Notes: generated by a model from the sequence alone, not told the origin. A DNA stretch of 64,000 nt from Pseudoscleropodium purum (GCA_963969395.1 OZ017797.1:17360001-17424000); one strand, 5' to 3'. Positions 27,101-42,100 are shown, counted from the first letter of the stretch. Translations and numbers: made by a program.

Positions 27101-30100
27101 CCGCTTGGAAGCTAATATTAGATTATACTAACTTTCAAAATGTAGGGTATAAATTTTTCTTTCTAGTGGAACATTTTGTTGCCTTGAACCTTCCTAAATG
27201 ATTCATTCCACTCCAATAGATATGGAACCGGTCACTATCGGCTATTTGGGCCTGTTGGGTTTAATAGAAATAAGTAAACAATCCTTTTCTAATTGCTAGA
27301 ACAATAGGTTGGCTTCCAAATCACCATGTGTTCGCATCGCATTGCCGTCGCTTCAACGCCTGTTATCCTCTGACCACATTATCGTCTTGTTGTTATGAGA
27401 GCAGTTATGTTGTGCATATTATCTTGCAGTCCATAGAGATCAAAGGCCTTCAAAAGCAATGCTGTACACTTCTGGCACACCTTTTGGACAAAGTCGAATC
27501 TTCCCCCTTGAGTTCTGCGAATGCGTTTAGCGACCAGCTTCAGGTAGCCGTTACCCAGGGGTTAAACATGGAATTTGTATCTGGGAAACCTAGCATAGTT
27601 CAGTTGTGAGCTCAGAGCCGTATCTACATCGTACATTGTAATCGAACTCTACCTTCAATAGGTGTGTACGGTTCAGCAGGCTTCAATACTGTTTCAGGGT
27701 GATATGCAAATTGAGGTTCATTTAAATATTGGGAGTCATGCTTCTCATTCTTATTTTTCTTGTTCTACAGTCAATCGTGTCGAAGGTGGTTTCGTGCATC
27801 ACAGCAAATGACCGAGTCTCTTTTGATTTTGATGAGCGTCAATCGAATGTCTCGCTTCAACCATACGTGCTGTTGGTAGAGTTGTTGGAGCGGTTGACAG
27901 TGAAAGCCAGCGACGCTTTTCATGATTCTATCAAAGTAAGCTCGTGAACACCGTTAGTGAACATTTGTGTGACACAAATCTCTGCGTAAATGTAAGACTG
28001 TTTGTTGGGTTCTATTATAGAACTCACCCGCCAGACGTATATGATTCTGGCTGCATTACAATTGGCAGTTTCTTTGTAGGAACGGCATGGTAATATCGAG
28101 TAGCAGGGTTTAGCGTGACTAGGTTTTCTGGAATGTGAGTGGGAGTTCCTACTAGTGGTTCTGGTAGTTGCATTTTGTCAAACGTCTGCCACATTGTTTT
28201 ACATGGGTTTGTCATCTTGTTTTACATGTTACCCTACATTGAAGGGGCCGGTTGATAGGGCCAGATTGTATGCAGTTTGCAAATTGTCGTCCCTGGCGGG
28301 GAATCGAGGTTTTCTCTTTATTGGGATTTTGCGATCCAGTTGATTGTATGGTCGACTTATGCGTTTTCAAATATCCTTCTCAGGATTTGTTTCCTTTCCC
28401 AGACCTGCCGATTTTCGAGCCCATGCGAGCGCTGCACAGCAGCTTGTGTAGTGGTAGAAGTCTCGCAGATGAGTTCGTCCAGGTACTATCCATTCCAATT
28501 ACATCGTTGTTCGGTTCAAGGACAGTGACTTCAAATGAATTGTATCATCTCTAATGCCAACTTTTCGTGAATAACATATTTTCCTGTAAAGTCAAGCAAC
28601 CAGTGCACAGGATCTATGAGCATTCTCTCGAAGCGTTATATTGATCTTTACTATTATTTAAAGAGACCTAAGTTAGAAGTGGAATCTTGTCATTAGTTGT
28701 AGTTATAATATGATATTATTTAACATCTTCATCGAGCTCTGAGTTCATTCTAGTCTAGGAAAAATGCAGGTCGCTTTTTCCGAAGTGTGTTTTTGAAACC
28801 CTTTTGTTTGCAGTTTGTGAAGCGAGCGCCGAGCCTCCCATCGCAACTTCAACTGAGCAGGTTCGTGCAAATCTCACTAGTAGACCCACTTACCCACCCG
28901 TATTAAATTTTGCCTCTTGTAACGTCATTTATATTCCATTTAATTTCTAACCTTCCAATTGTAACACGGCTAGCGTTTCTAGAGTTTCTACACCACATTG
29001 ACCTGCCGCAGGATGTTGAAGTCCTTCAAATCTGAAATCCAAATAAATAAAAAGGCTCTGCTGATATCTTAGTACAACAGTGATTGTTGCGCACTCCGCA
29101 AGTAATGGATTGTTGCCTATACTGACCAGCTCATGGATCTCTTAAACCTTCGTGATTCCCCACGTATTTGAGTGTTGCGATTAGGCAGAATTAGAACCTG
29201 TGCTCAAAACTCACTCATTACTGTGGTAATCACTTTTGATGTTGATGGGATGTCATATGCAGCTTACAAAGTCTTGCAAATGAGCTTAAGTATCGAAAGG
29301 GAGAGTTATATGCGAATCCATTCGTCAGTAAAGATGGGAGCAGGTGGCGATGTAGTTCAGAGGTGGTGTCAGCGGCGTGGAGATTAGTGCGACTTTGTGA
29401 TGAGGAAAATTTTACCGATATGCGTGATCTAGCTGGAATCTCTTTGGCTGCTGTACGTATATACTATCGTAGTATATGGTGTCTTGTCTGGGACATCTGA
29501 ATGCCCTCTGTAAATCGACGTGTTTGAGGTTCTCTGACTCGATTTCCTCTTTCTCAAAAATACTGATTGAACTTAATTTCATTACGACTATTATTCATAT
29601 TTTGGCAGGTTGGCATGGGTGACCCACACGCTGTAGTGTTTCACTTGCCGGAAGAATCTGGAGGGGATTCCTCTCAGGCTTCAAATATCACGGAGGTAAC
29701 CTCGCACGCAGAACTGGGCGCCCCGGACAATCTTGTGAAGCAGATCATGCTTCAAATGCGAGGTTACCTAGTTGACAACAATGTTCAAATCATAGAGCTA
29801 ACATCTAGGACTTTGAAGGTATCGTCCCTTTGGTTGTGGCGATTCTAATGTCCTTTTCTATTTTCTACGAGTTTTCAATGTTGGTTGTCTTTGTTTGGTA
29901 GATAAAGAACCCAAGTTTCCAGTTCTCTTCCGTTGTCTTCATCCTCTAAATCTTTATTTTTTGAAAGAAATTATTTTAGTAGCAACTCTCACAAAATACC
30001 CTTATCAGGAAAATGGACTCCTGAGGCCGGCACCTCGCCAGCAGACCTCTAATCTTATCTGGACTTTCTAGCCAATGAACATATATTTTGGCATGGGATG

Positions 30101-33100
30101 TTGATTTGTTTTTTTGACAACATTAGTTCACAGTGTGGTGCATCTGTTGACTATAAGCGCTGCGTTCTCATGTAGGGGTTGCTGTCAACTGACCAAGGTC
30201 AGCGCGTGTTAAAGGCATTAACATTCAAAGAGAGCGCTTATTTGGAGGTACTCGCATAACGTAACTTAGTAAGAGCAGTGAGAAGCCCACGTGCACGTTC
30301 GTGACACTATTCTTGAAACACACAGAATTACTGATCTTCAAATTGTGACTCATAGGTGCATTCGAAGGGAGTAAACACAAAGCTTGTAGAGGACATGTTA
30401 ATTACGTCACGGCAACAGTCAGCAAGTAAGCAATGCTCACTTGACAAACAACAATGTTCCGTGTTCCATACACTGAAGTGTAGAGTGGATTGCAAACGTG
30501 AATTCTATCATGAATAACAGTTGTGATTTTGACTGTTTCATACATTTTCAGCATGGCATCATGTTTTGTGATGGAATTACTGCAGGTATAGCAATTTCAG
30601 CCAAGGAGCCACAGCTTTGGACGACAGTCGGTAAAGCCTACAATCTGTGGATTTCTGAGCTTGTCCACTCTTTAATAGAGTATACGGACGACCGGATATT
30701 AAGGTATCAGCAGAATCTGCATCTGTAAATATTTTTATCAATGCTTTGTCAAAGTGAAGGGAGTGTCCTAGTCAATGATGTTAAATTATTTACCTAGAAT
30801 GTAAATTCATGAAATAAAACGTGCCCTGATGCCTTAACCTGATCTCAAGCCATGCTAATTCTTTTGCTGGGGATTCTGATTCTCTGTGTGTTTAATGCTT
30901 GTACATGCTTCGTGTCGTATTTGGTTCCCGTGTGTCTTTTCTCTGCTATATTTTAAGGATGTCTCGGGTGGGTAAATCAGAATTTGTCAAGGGCTAGTAT
31001 TGAAGAAAGCTGCCCTCGCCGAGCTTGTCTTCTCTCATCTTCTTGGAGCCCTGGCTGCACGAAATGAACCAGATAGCGAACTCTGCACTACTATTTCGAA
31101 GCGGGTGAGTCGAGATTTTACTTTGTATGTGACTTCCAGGATAGGAGTAACAATAATTCCATTCTATCTGCTGTGATGCCCATTTGTCGCTTAGTTATTT
31201 CTTATTACGATGTTTGACTTGCTGTTATAATCTTTATTTTGAAATAAAATGGAGTATCTTAGCCCTGTACTCTGAAGTGGTTTCTCAGCTAAACCGTGTC
31301 TACTATACTTTGTGAAATCGTATGTAAGTGTTTAAATTGTTACATGATTCGTTTCCGTGTAGGTTGAGGAGCACATATTCGGTGAGCAAAACCAGGATAT
31401 GCGATCAATCCAGCTATTTCTGGGTGCCCTAAACACCCTTAGGTGTAGCAATGTTGCTACCACCATGAAAGGTGCATCTTTGAGGGGTAAAGACAATTCG
31501 AAGGTCTGTACTTATGGACATCGCTTGTCGAACGACAATCCGACTTATGAACAAAGATTTTGTGACTTCAATGTACCTGATTGTGTTACTGCCAGCTTCA
31601 CATTGAAATAGTAGCTGTGAGTGTGTACGACGTTCTTTTTGCACCTTTGATACGTTACCTCCTTTAATTTTTCGTTTTAGGGAGACCAAGAAGCTGGAAA
31701 TCCTGGAGATGGCAAATATGGCTCTGTACGAAAAAGGAAATCTGGTGTAGGAACCTCCGAGCAGGAGGGTGCTCAAAACAATGCATCAACATCGAGGTGG
31801 CAGAAGGTGATTTATCTCGAGGAACTATTCTTTAAGAGTTGACTTTTCATATTTCTTAGGATGAAGTTCTGCGATATGTCGGACGAAAGGTATTCTCTAC
31901 TGAATTTTTCAAGTGAAAGTGTCCTCTATGATGATCTATGAGTAGCATTCTGTGTTTTCTTTATTTTCTTCTGACATTTCTTTCGGTTTGCGGTGTTTGA
32001 GTGTTAAGTAAGTCGAGTCATCTGTGGGTTCTGGACTTGTGTCTGAACACAGGTGTATTGGTTGCAAATTGACTATCTCACAACAGCAGGAGCAGCCCAA
32101 GTGAGCTTCACTCAAAATCTAGTTGTTTGGCTTTCTGAAATGAAAATGCATTTGAGAAGTGCTGAGTTGTGCAAGCCCAAAATTATCTGGTTTAATCTAC
32201 ACTTCTAAAACAGAAAATGGCATTTGAGTGTGAAGGTTTGCAAGCTGGAGAAGTAATTTTGTTATGGCTCATTTTTCTGTTAATGTCGTGTAGCGTTGTG
32301 CGGCATATTTTACAACAATATTGTACGTGGAGCATTGGTGCAAAGAAAAGTTTGGAAGTCTCACACTTGGTGAGCCGGATTTTTCGATGAGCAACAAGGT
32401 ATATACATGCTCATCTCAACTCTTAGGGATGTGTTTGCTGTTGTATCTGTTTGCTTGCAAAAGAGTGACCCACGAAGTAGTAAAACTTAGGATCAGATTT
32501 GTTATCATGCTTGAAAGTTCTTGGAACTCTCCATTTTTACTCAATATGTTTTGAGTTTTCGCTTGCGTTTTTATTCAAATTTCTACTCACAACGTCGTAG
32601 TGACGTTGAGTGACTTCTTATTAGGTACCTGGCTCTTCCCCCCTGCATATGACGAGTTTGGGTTCCCAGCCTGATCGATTGTAAATGCCATTTGAAATTC
32701 TGATCTCTTCAACCCGTTGGTTTTTGTTGTCCTGGCCCAGCTACCTGCTCACATAGAATTGCTGTTACTGGTGTATACAAAGATCAATGAGCCTGATGGC
32801 GTGTACGGTGTTGCTCGCTCGCATAAGGTTGTTAATTTTTCTTACCAGATATCTGATTGTATACAAATTGCTTCACTAGAAAGACTCTTGCAGGTTGCAC
32901 CAACAAATATGAGCAACCCTAGAGTATTGTGAAGCTGCTTAGGGTGATATTTCATGGGTCCTTCATTCCAGTATATTATTCAAATGCTGTGCAGTTATGG
33001 TTGTTTGCAATCCATGAAATCTGGAGTGTTGAAAATTAGGTGCGATCTCAGTTGCTGACTTACGAGCATGAAGGGAATTGGAATAAAGCTGTGGAGACAT

Positions 33101-36100
33101 ATGACCTGCTGTTACGTAGTAGGAAGTCACCATTGCTGAACCCAAGATCAGGTGACGCAGTAGGGGACCCTGTAGACGAGCAAAACTGGCAGTCTCACAA
33201 AGGCTTGATGAGATCCTTACGGCAGATGGGATGCACATATGTTGTTGACCTGTGCAATCAAAGCCTTGCACAGCAGAGAGACCTTGAAGGTGACCCCGAG
33301 TTTCGAGAACTGCAATATGAGGCAGCCTGGAGGTCATGTAACTGGGACAACAACCTCTCCGGTCGTGTCTTTGTCGATGACTCGTTCAATGTTCAAGCAG
33401 GTGGCCATAAAGGACTCGCTTTTCATGCTCACCTGCATAGGTTAAATTCTACTAAACTCGTCAATGATCCCTTTGATACTATGTGATCATAGCAGTGGCA
33501 GATTTAGGTTTAGAACTTTTTGCTATTTTGAAGCATGTTTTGGCTATTTTGGTATTTTGAGACAAACTTTTTACTATTTGCAAGCTCGAGCTGTTGTGCA
33601 TGGATATGAAAAAATGCAAGAAACTAGAAATTGAGCATCTCGTCGACATTCTCACGTGTTTTGCGTCCTTCTGTGGGACTTCTGGGCAGTTGTTTGAGAG
33701 CCCTGGTGGAAGGTGATGCTGAAATTTTTTATCCTCAGGTGCAGCATGCAAGACAGGTATGAAAATCACGCGGGATACACTAAGAGAGTTGGCCTTGCCC
33801 GAAGGATTCTTCGAAAAATGACATGTCCGGAGACTTATGCATGATTCTTTAAGTTCAGAATGTTTCCGCAGGACATCCTTGCATTTTTATCTCAGCACTT
33901 ACTGTGTGAAGTGTAATTGCAGGGAATCATTACGGGCATGACTCTCAGTAGCATGGAGAGCACGCAAACTGTGAATCCTGCTATCATGAAACTTCAGGTA
34001 CAGTTTCGGTCGCTCTGTGAATCAAGGTTTCCAGGCACTCATTTCAACCGCTAAGTGACTAAACTAAAACAGAATGCTCACTCGGGAAGCTAATAGTTGA
34101 TTGTTGTAACTTGAAAAATTTCACCTATTGTTCACAAATATAGAATAAGATTGTTACCTCCTATTGATGCATTTTGTCAACTTTCTGGACGCTTTCTAAA
34201 TGATTTATTTCAACTCCGGTAGGAATGGAACAAGGCCACTTTCAGCCATCTGGGCACTTGGGGGTTGACCACGAAGAAGCTCTGTTTTCTTTTAAGCTAT
34301 GCAAGAGAACGTTTCCTTTTTTTGGAGAATTGTCATGTTGATGTCTGATGTTTCTCAACGCAGATGCTTGAGTGCCTTTCACAAGCATGGGAGATGAGGT
34401 GGAAGATGTCCCAGCGCACTGTGGTAGCTGGTCCACATATTCCGTCTGATGCACAGGTATAGGCTACATGACATTTATCTTTCATTTCTTCTCTGGATCA
34501 AATGCATTTATCAAGTGGGATAGTCAAGGAGTGGATTTACTGAAACTCCTGCATGTAAGTGACATTTTAAGGACCTAGAGCTCATAAAGATTAAGCTTGG
34601 ACCCGATGTTTCTGTTATTCAGTACATGCCACCGTTGCCATTGCGTTCTATTCTTGTTGTTTTGTTGGATCACAGCCAAGAAAGGTCGTTTTTATTTTGA
34701 GGCATCGGCTTGTTACCACATTCCAGGTGTTTGCATTTGAGGACTTATGGCAAGAAAACATAAGGCAGATGCAATCTCATTATGATTTGCTGGAGCCATA
34801 TATCACCTTTCGGAAAGTATTGTTTCATGTACTCAATCGTCAAGATTACCTACCTCGTCACCTACTTGAGTTCTCAACTCTCGCCCGGAAGGTGTGCAAC
34901 CCATCGTGCTTTGTATCATGCGCAAATGTGTACTTCTGTGTTGAAGGACCAAGAAGTTCAAGTTGGGCCTAATTTTTTTTTTAAGTAGATTGGAGTAGGA
35001 ATGTTGTGATTGATTTGAGTGATATACAATTTGACCCAATTTAAGCTAAATTTTTCAGAATTGTGATCACTCGAATTGATCATTCTACAACCATGATTCC
35101 TGGGTCCTTTGGGGGTTAATACAATGTAGCAAATTATTCTGGCCCTTCGTTAGTGTACCACCTCCACAAGTGGTATGCAGCGCCTCACCTGGAGCTGAGG
35201 TTCTTTGTCTACGTGGCAGGCTGGTAGACGGAATCAAGCTGCTGATTCAATTCATGAGTTGAAGTTGATTCTGAGTGGCACCAGTGGACAATGTAGTCCA
35301 GATGTACCTGGACCTTTTTTGGGAAGACTTCTGTCAACTGCCAGGGTAAGGTCTTGCAGCTGCTTTGATGCACGGTCTCCACGAGCCATTTCAACTGATT
35401 CGCAACCAAATTCTGAAATAAGCTAACGGACTGAAGTGACCCATTCAGCGTCTTGGAATTGTGTTGAGTCAACTCGTCTTCTAGTCTTCCTGTAATATAT
35501 CGTAGGTTATGGGTGGTAACAGGTTGAAGAGGCGAAAATCCTGTGGGCCCAGGGTCAACAAGAAATGGCTGTGAACCTGATGAAATACATCTTGCAATAT
35601 TCTGACGTTGAAGCTGGAGCATCTGCAGCCCTTCATTGTCTCACTGGAAAATGGCTAGCAGAAACGCGATCAGACAGGTGTGCGATGATCGAATTTACAA
35701 GTCCGGAATTGCAGATGTAGCACGCTTGAGGAGATTTGGTCGTGTGCATTCTGATTTCTGAACAGAATTTGACTGTTTGCTTTTGTTTGCAACGTACAGC
35801 TTCCGGACAATATTGGAACTCTACTTGGGAAAGTCGGTTGAAGTGCTGGAAAAAGCCGTTAAGGGTGTTGACCAAAGTGCGGGCAATTATGTGAAGTGGG
35901 GGCAACGATTGTGCCGTACCTACTACAGGCTAGCTCACTACACTGACAGTCTTTACAGAAGTTCTGAAGATCGCCTCAATTCAAGCGAGTGGCAAGCAGC
36001 ATTGCGGTTGCGGCAGCACAAGGTAGACTGCTCATGTCCAGCACAGTTCCCATTCAGGGGGTCCTATGGGTTTCTGTTTCGTCACCTGCCAAATTTCTCG

Positions 36101-39100
36101 TTCTACAGTGTACTCCTGTATTCAAGTCATATAGACTGCTAGTATCTCACCTCGATGTTTCGTGTGATTTGCAGTCTCGGGAGCTTGAAACCTTGAAGAA
36201 ACGTATCAACAGTCAAAAGGTAAGTGAATACATTGTATGAGGTTTTTTTATGTAAGATCCGAAATGACCCTTCTCATAAATCCTAAAGTCCTAGAAGTTA
36301 AGAACATAAGACCCACGTTGGAAGCTAGTAGTTAATTTTATAACTTCCAGAACATATCTCTATTTTTCAAAAATCTAGGAGATGATTTCTTCTTTCAATG
36401 GAAGCATTTTGTTCCCTTGAAGCTTCCTCAATGATCTTTTTCTACTCCTAAAGCTATGGAAGTGGCCACTTGCCCATTGGGACACTCAAGAGTTAAATAC
36501 TGAGTTTTGTAATCGTTGATCTTGGAATTGACCCATGGGCACGATTCTAAATCTCATGATTTGTGCCAGAAAAATTCTGATCCGGAATTGAGTCTTGATT
36601 AAAATTATGTACTAGTATGTACTACTCCGATCCTGTCAAAGGGCGTTAAGTCCTTTCAACTTGTGTTTTATATCGTGGCGCAAATTTGGTGACAGGGTGA
36701 TGCAAGGGACTACTCCATGAAGATCTTTGAGCTGCATAAACAGCTTACTCTAGACGATGAGGAAGCCCAGCGCATGCAGGTTATCTCATGCTCAGCATTC
36801 AATTTTGACACCGTTACTACTTTGGTGTAGAAAGATCACGAGTGATAATCGAGTAGTACCCTTGTGATTCGAAGTTTCAACGTATTGATGACATTGTGGT
36901 CTCGTAGGGTGATAAAGATCAATTCTTAGGATTAGCACTGGACAACTATCGAAACTGCCTACTGACAGGCAACAAGTATGATCTACGAGTGGTAAGTAAT
37001 GGATTTTTTCCTATGCCTTGTATTTCTTTATGCTCCCTCCTTGATGAAAGCTGAAACTGTCCAGATAAATGAAGCTTTCCTTTTGTTCTATAACTGCCGA
37101 AAAAATGCCGGTTGCCACCTTTTTTGTGAAAACTGTGTCCTATTTTGGATGAGGGCTTTCCACGATCACTCCATTTTGTTAGAAGAGAAAATAATTAGCA
37201 AGGCTTTCAGTAAAATTTGAGTGTTTCAAGAACTTTTAGACAACGTAGTCAAGAATATCTTCCCACGATTCTTGGGGAGGTCTAAATATGGTCAAGGCGA
37301 TCACACAAGCCTCCCTATGTATCATGGGGAGGCCTAAATAGGTGGACTCTGATCCTCCTGATTCCTTAGACGAGCTCAAGAAGGTGGGTGTGCTTGGTAG
37401 TGAAGGGGAATATGTTCTTTGTGATGTCTAAAGGTTCCTGAAACAACCTATTTTTTCTGGAATTTTCTGAAAATAGAGTCATTGAAACTGTACGTTTGCC
37501 TCATTGTGACCTCAGGTCTTCAGATTGTTGTCTCTATGGTTTAATCTGTCCACAAATCCGCGGGTGGTTGATGCAATGCTGGAGACAGTAAAGAAGGTAC
37601 ACTTGAACGCCCAAGTTATCAGTATTTGATTTGTCATATTTAATACCAACGACATTGAGGCGTCTGTTTAAGTAGAGCTTTCTGATTGTTGCAAGGTTTA
37701 TAAGAGAAAAAATTCCTTCGGTGTTGTCTGCAATTTTTTTAACCCAATGAGATAGATTATCTTTGTCTCTGTCTCTTATCATATGTATATTGAATTGCAG
37801 GTCCAGTCGTACAAGTTTGTACCCTTGGTTTATCAAATAGCTTCTCGAATGGGCAGTTGGAAGGAGCAAACCACAGGATCTCATAGTTTCCAGGTGGGGC
37901 TGTGGATGTGAGCTTGTTCCAACTTCTATGATGAAGGTCTCGGTAGTCTTCTGGAGGAGTTCTATTTGGTGGCTAATGGTTACAAATATGACTGATATTT
38001 GGTGCCTCATCTCCAGAAACACCTGTTTTTGTGTATTACAGATGAGTAGAGTGGTGGGCATTTGACTTTATGGATTCACCTTGTGTGCACTTTTGGCAGT
38101 ATGCATTATGTGCTCTTGTAGAAAGAATGGCAATCGACCATCCGTACCACACCATGTACCAGGTATTTGATTGAGACCATCTCCATCATGCTACGTAGTC
38201 TGCGTAGTTTTAATTCCCGTCGACATTTTCATGTCTTGAAGATGTGCGTGGTATGATTCACTGAGCTGGTGTCCTAGATTACATTGACTTCCCAAGTTTT
38301 AAGGATGTGAAATTCGATGCATTGTGAACAACTCGGGGACAGGTATTTGCTTTAGCGAATGGTGACCGTGTGAAGGAGAATCAACGTGGGAAGATAGCGT
38401 TTGTCGTCGATATGGACAAGAAACACACAGCCTTGCAACTATTGAAGAAATTGACAGCATACCACAAGGATCTATTGATACAGGTTTTTGCTCACTCAGA
38501 GTTTATTTTACATCTTTTTTTGGTTTAGAAGGACTTAGCAAATAGGAGTGTTTGAGTCGAGATAAACTTTGTGGGTTCTTCTTTTCGTGCAGATGAAGCG
38601 AATGGTAGAGATTTACATCAAGCTTGCTGAGCTTGAGACCAAAAAGGAGGTGGAAGTCTTTCCGACGCTGAGCTTTTAGGGCTGTGCATTGCTATCTTCT
38701 TTACTTTATTGATTTTGAGTTAAGGTTTTATCTGTTTTGCATAAGACTCACGACTCCAGCAGTAATTTGGTCGGCTTTGAGGAAATTTGCGATGATGATC
38801 GATTGGTCTCGATTCTATTCTCACCTGAAATATATGCAATTATAAATGGTGTATGACTACAGGATACTAATACAAAGATTTCCTTGCCAAGGGAAGTCCG
38901 CAGCATTCGACAACTTGAACTGGTGGGTACTTGACTCCTCAAGCGGTTTATGAACTGTCAGTAACCTATTTTCCGAATATATAACTTCAGCAAAATGTGC
39001 TTCGAAGGCAGTGAACTCATTTTCTCAGCACCCTTGTTTTATCATTTCATGCTTTTTCTAAGGGCTGCGTGATCACTTTTTATATTCCCAGGTGCCAGTT

Positions 39101-42100
39101 ATTACAGCACATATCCCAGTGGATCCTGCCTGTCAGTATGAAAGAGGATCTTTCCCGTACTACAAAGGTTTATCGGACACGTTGCAGTATGTCCCACTTC
39201 TGCGGTTCTGCCGTCTTTAATCACCATGCTTTAACCCCTAAAAGACCAAGAAGCCAGAATTGGGCTTACTTTTTCTTAATGCAGTTTTAAGTTTTGGCGG
39301 AGGGGGGATGGTTAACTTGTTTTTCAATTTTACTTGTTCACTTATTCTTTACTAATTCTGATGATTTCAAAGCTGGACGCATCTGATTTATATTTTTCCC
39401 ACTATGTTCAATCAAATTGGTCACTTCCAAACCATGAATCGCTGGTCTTTCTGGAGTATATCTTGTCTATACAGTGAGATTTCTAGCAATATTAGGCTTT
39501 GGGACTGGCCCATTTTCCTTCACGTTTTCTGACTACAAGTCCTCACTTTTGGAGCAGGGTTATGAATGGAATAAACGCCCCAAAGGTTCTAGAATGCAAG
39601 GGTTCTGATGGTCGCCGGTACAAGCAACTGGCCAAGTCTGGTAATGATGATCTGCGACAGGACGCGGTAAGATTTAAAGTTCTGTTCTTCGCTGTTAGTT
39701 TTGCTGAGCTGGTATAATGATTGCTGCAGCAAGTGGTGGATAAACGTGGTGATGCTCTGTCAATAGGTAATGGAGCAGCTTTTTGGACTTGTCAATACTC
39801 TACTGCAAGATCACCCTGACACGTGCAAACGCCAATTGTGCATTCGTACTTACAAGGTAAGGCCCATTTTGCTCCCTGTGTCTGTTTCAGTACATTGCGT
39901 ATCTGAAACTGCAATGCTTGATCCGTAACGAATATTCAATGGATACGCATGCGAATTGTTGAACTGCAGGTCGTTCCATTCACACCAAGTGCGGGCGTGC
40001 TCGAGTGGGTTGATGGAACCATTCCTTTGGGAGAATATCTTCTTGGCAGGTCTGTCTCTTGCAAAATCGAAGGACCTGCATGTGGATTTCATTTGAAGTC
40101 TTTCAGGTCGTGTCCGTTCTTGACAGAATATATGCCTACCTCTGTGCAGTACCCGGTCTGGAGGTGCCCATGCTAGGTATGGAGGCAGTGATTGGACATT
40201 CATGAAATGCCGGGAACAAATGTCGGTTGTAAGTAACCGTTCTAGAAGAGATCCTATGTATTGCTCAATTTGCAAGTTCTAGGCAAAGATACGAGGCATG
40301 GTAATCACTTAGATTATTCGCTTGGAATGAAAGACGCTATATATTTTGGACCATGCGAGGCAGACACCTCTGCTAAGCTCATTTTATATCTGGAGTTCGA
40401 CTGTAATTTGTAGGAAAAGGACAAGCGACATGCATTTGAGGCAGTTTGCAAAAACTTCCGGTGAGTTCTCTCCTGGTGCTATAGGCTGGTTGCGAAATGT
40501 CTGGCACCCTACGGATGATTAATCCGTAAAGGACCAAGAGCCCTCATGTTTTCTAGCAGTACAAATGGAGTAGGTCATATGGGGACGTGTATTTGTTCAT
40601 TCTATTCGTTTTTTGACATATGCATGCAATGTTCATCATTGATTCCGGTGATATAAACTATGGCCTCATCCGAACTAAAGTCTTGATAATATGATGAATT
40701 GAACTGGTCATTTTCAAACCATGGATCCTAGATCCTTTAAGGGATTGAGTCATAGGGTTGTGAAGCAGTCGTTTAGTGGAAGGATCTCTCGTGTATAAGT
40801 GTATTACAGGGCGCCAGATGATGTCCAAGCAGTGGTTCCATCTGTTTTGTAACTTGTACTATTCAAAACTAGTCCCTTATTGCTGGTACTGGTTTACAGG
40901 CCTGTCATGCACAACTTTTTCCTGGAACGATTTACACGTCCTGCAGACTGGTTCGAGAAGCGTCTTGCTTATACTCGCAGTGTGGCTGCAAGTTCAATGG
41001 TGTGTGTCCTCTACCCTTACTTTGCAAGCAGACACATCGTTCTGGTCAGCAATTGCTTTGAATTTCTCACTGGCAGTCAGTCACTTCGTTTTTGATACTG
41101 TGCTTTACCAGGTCGGATATGTTGTGGGCCTTGGAGATCGACATTCAATGAATGTCTTACTGGACCAGGTCACTGCTGAAGTGGTGCATATAGATCTCGG
41201 TGTTGCGTTTGAGCAAGGCCTGATGCTGAAGACTCCTGAGCGGGTGCGTGCATATTTCACATAGAAAACTAACTAAGGGAAATCTTAGGGGCAGTGTCGA
41301 TTGCTCAGGTTGAAGCAACAAGATTGAGATAACAAGAAATGCAATTAGAGGTAGTGTAGATTTCACAGGTCGAAGCCAGAAGCTTGAGATAACAAGAAAT
41401 CGTACCTTGATTTTGTACCTTGATTGGTACAAAAGACGCTTCTAATTGTATGTCCTGGGTTTGTTCAATTTGAAATTAGTTTACACCAATCTAAGACTTA
41501 CCAGAACGCACATGAAGAGGTGAGACTTACATGGTTCTTTGTCTAAAGCTTGTTTCTTCGGCCTGTGCAGTCAGAAGTATCCCTTAATAAATGAACATTC
41601 TAGTTACTTTCCAAGCGTATGATCAAAGTAGGAGAAAGGTTGCATTCAAGCACCAACAATGTTTTGGTGGTGGTGTTTCATGTCAGGTACCATTCCGTCT
41701 CACTCGTGACATTATCGATGGCATGGGAGTGTCCGGTGTGGAGGGCATCTTCAGAAGATGCTGCGAAGCTACTCTCTCTGTCATGCGCACCAACAAAGAT
41801 GCATTGTTGACCATTATCGAGGTGAGCTTTGCCTATATCTTGCATGCAGTTAATGCATCGTAATTCTGTGTACTCTATCAGCGTGAGCAAAGGTATTGAA
41901 TCCATTTTTGTGGGGACTTTCATTTGTGGGTTTTAAAATCACCTGTTTACAATGCATGCGGCACCCCAAGTTGTTCAAAATCTCACTTCTAGGTTCTATC
42001 TCAGTTAAAGATGTTTTCGTGTGATACCCAGTAGAAGGAACACTTATGGTCCAAGGGTAGTTGAGGCCATTGTAGGTGTTGGGGCCCTTCTACTTCAAAC

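Larger units (their letters stand above)
18262..32100 (+). other. ATM: ATM central helical-repeat region
   Basis: This region encodes the long alpha-solenoid. Well-bounded exons include 18262-18336, 18564-18605, 19641-19715, 19869-20039, 20369-20452, 21527-22154 (the largest, about 209 codons, with an acidic stretch), 22435-22506, 22787-22960, 23112-23237, 23784-23911 and 24135-24291; others lie near 25.5, 25.8, 26.1-26.3, 27.4, 27.8, 28.4 and 29.3 kb. Near 29.6 kb the segment [13 protein letters not shown] matches a conserved block of plant ATM, and near 30.2 kb LLSTDQGQ is conserved even with animal ATM. Boundaries near 19.1-19.4, 21.1, 23.3-23.6 and 24.8-25.0 kb are uncertain. Confidence 0.75.
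32294..38648 (+). other. ATM: ATM FAT domain exons
   Basis: The FAT domain clamps the kinase of PIKK proteins. It starts with an exon reading [20 protein letters not shown] (32,294-32,398), followed by [20 protein letters not shown] (about 32,741). The large exon 33,040-33,440 contains [13 protein letters not shown], the typical FAT helix. Next come 34,364-34,456, 34,727-34,891, 35,219-35,345, 35,522-35,676 ([17 protein letters not shown]), 35,800-36,021 ([11 protein letters not shown]), 36,696-36,779, 36,909-36,991, 37,516-37,596, 37,801-37,893 ([15 protein letters not shown]), 38,099-38,161 and 38,342-38,482 (ALANGDR). The order and content match ATM rather than ATR or TOR. Confidence 0.85.
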
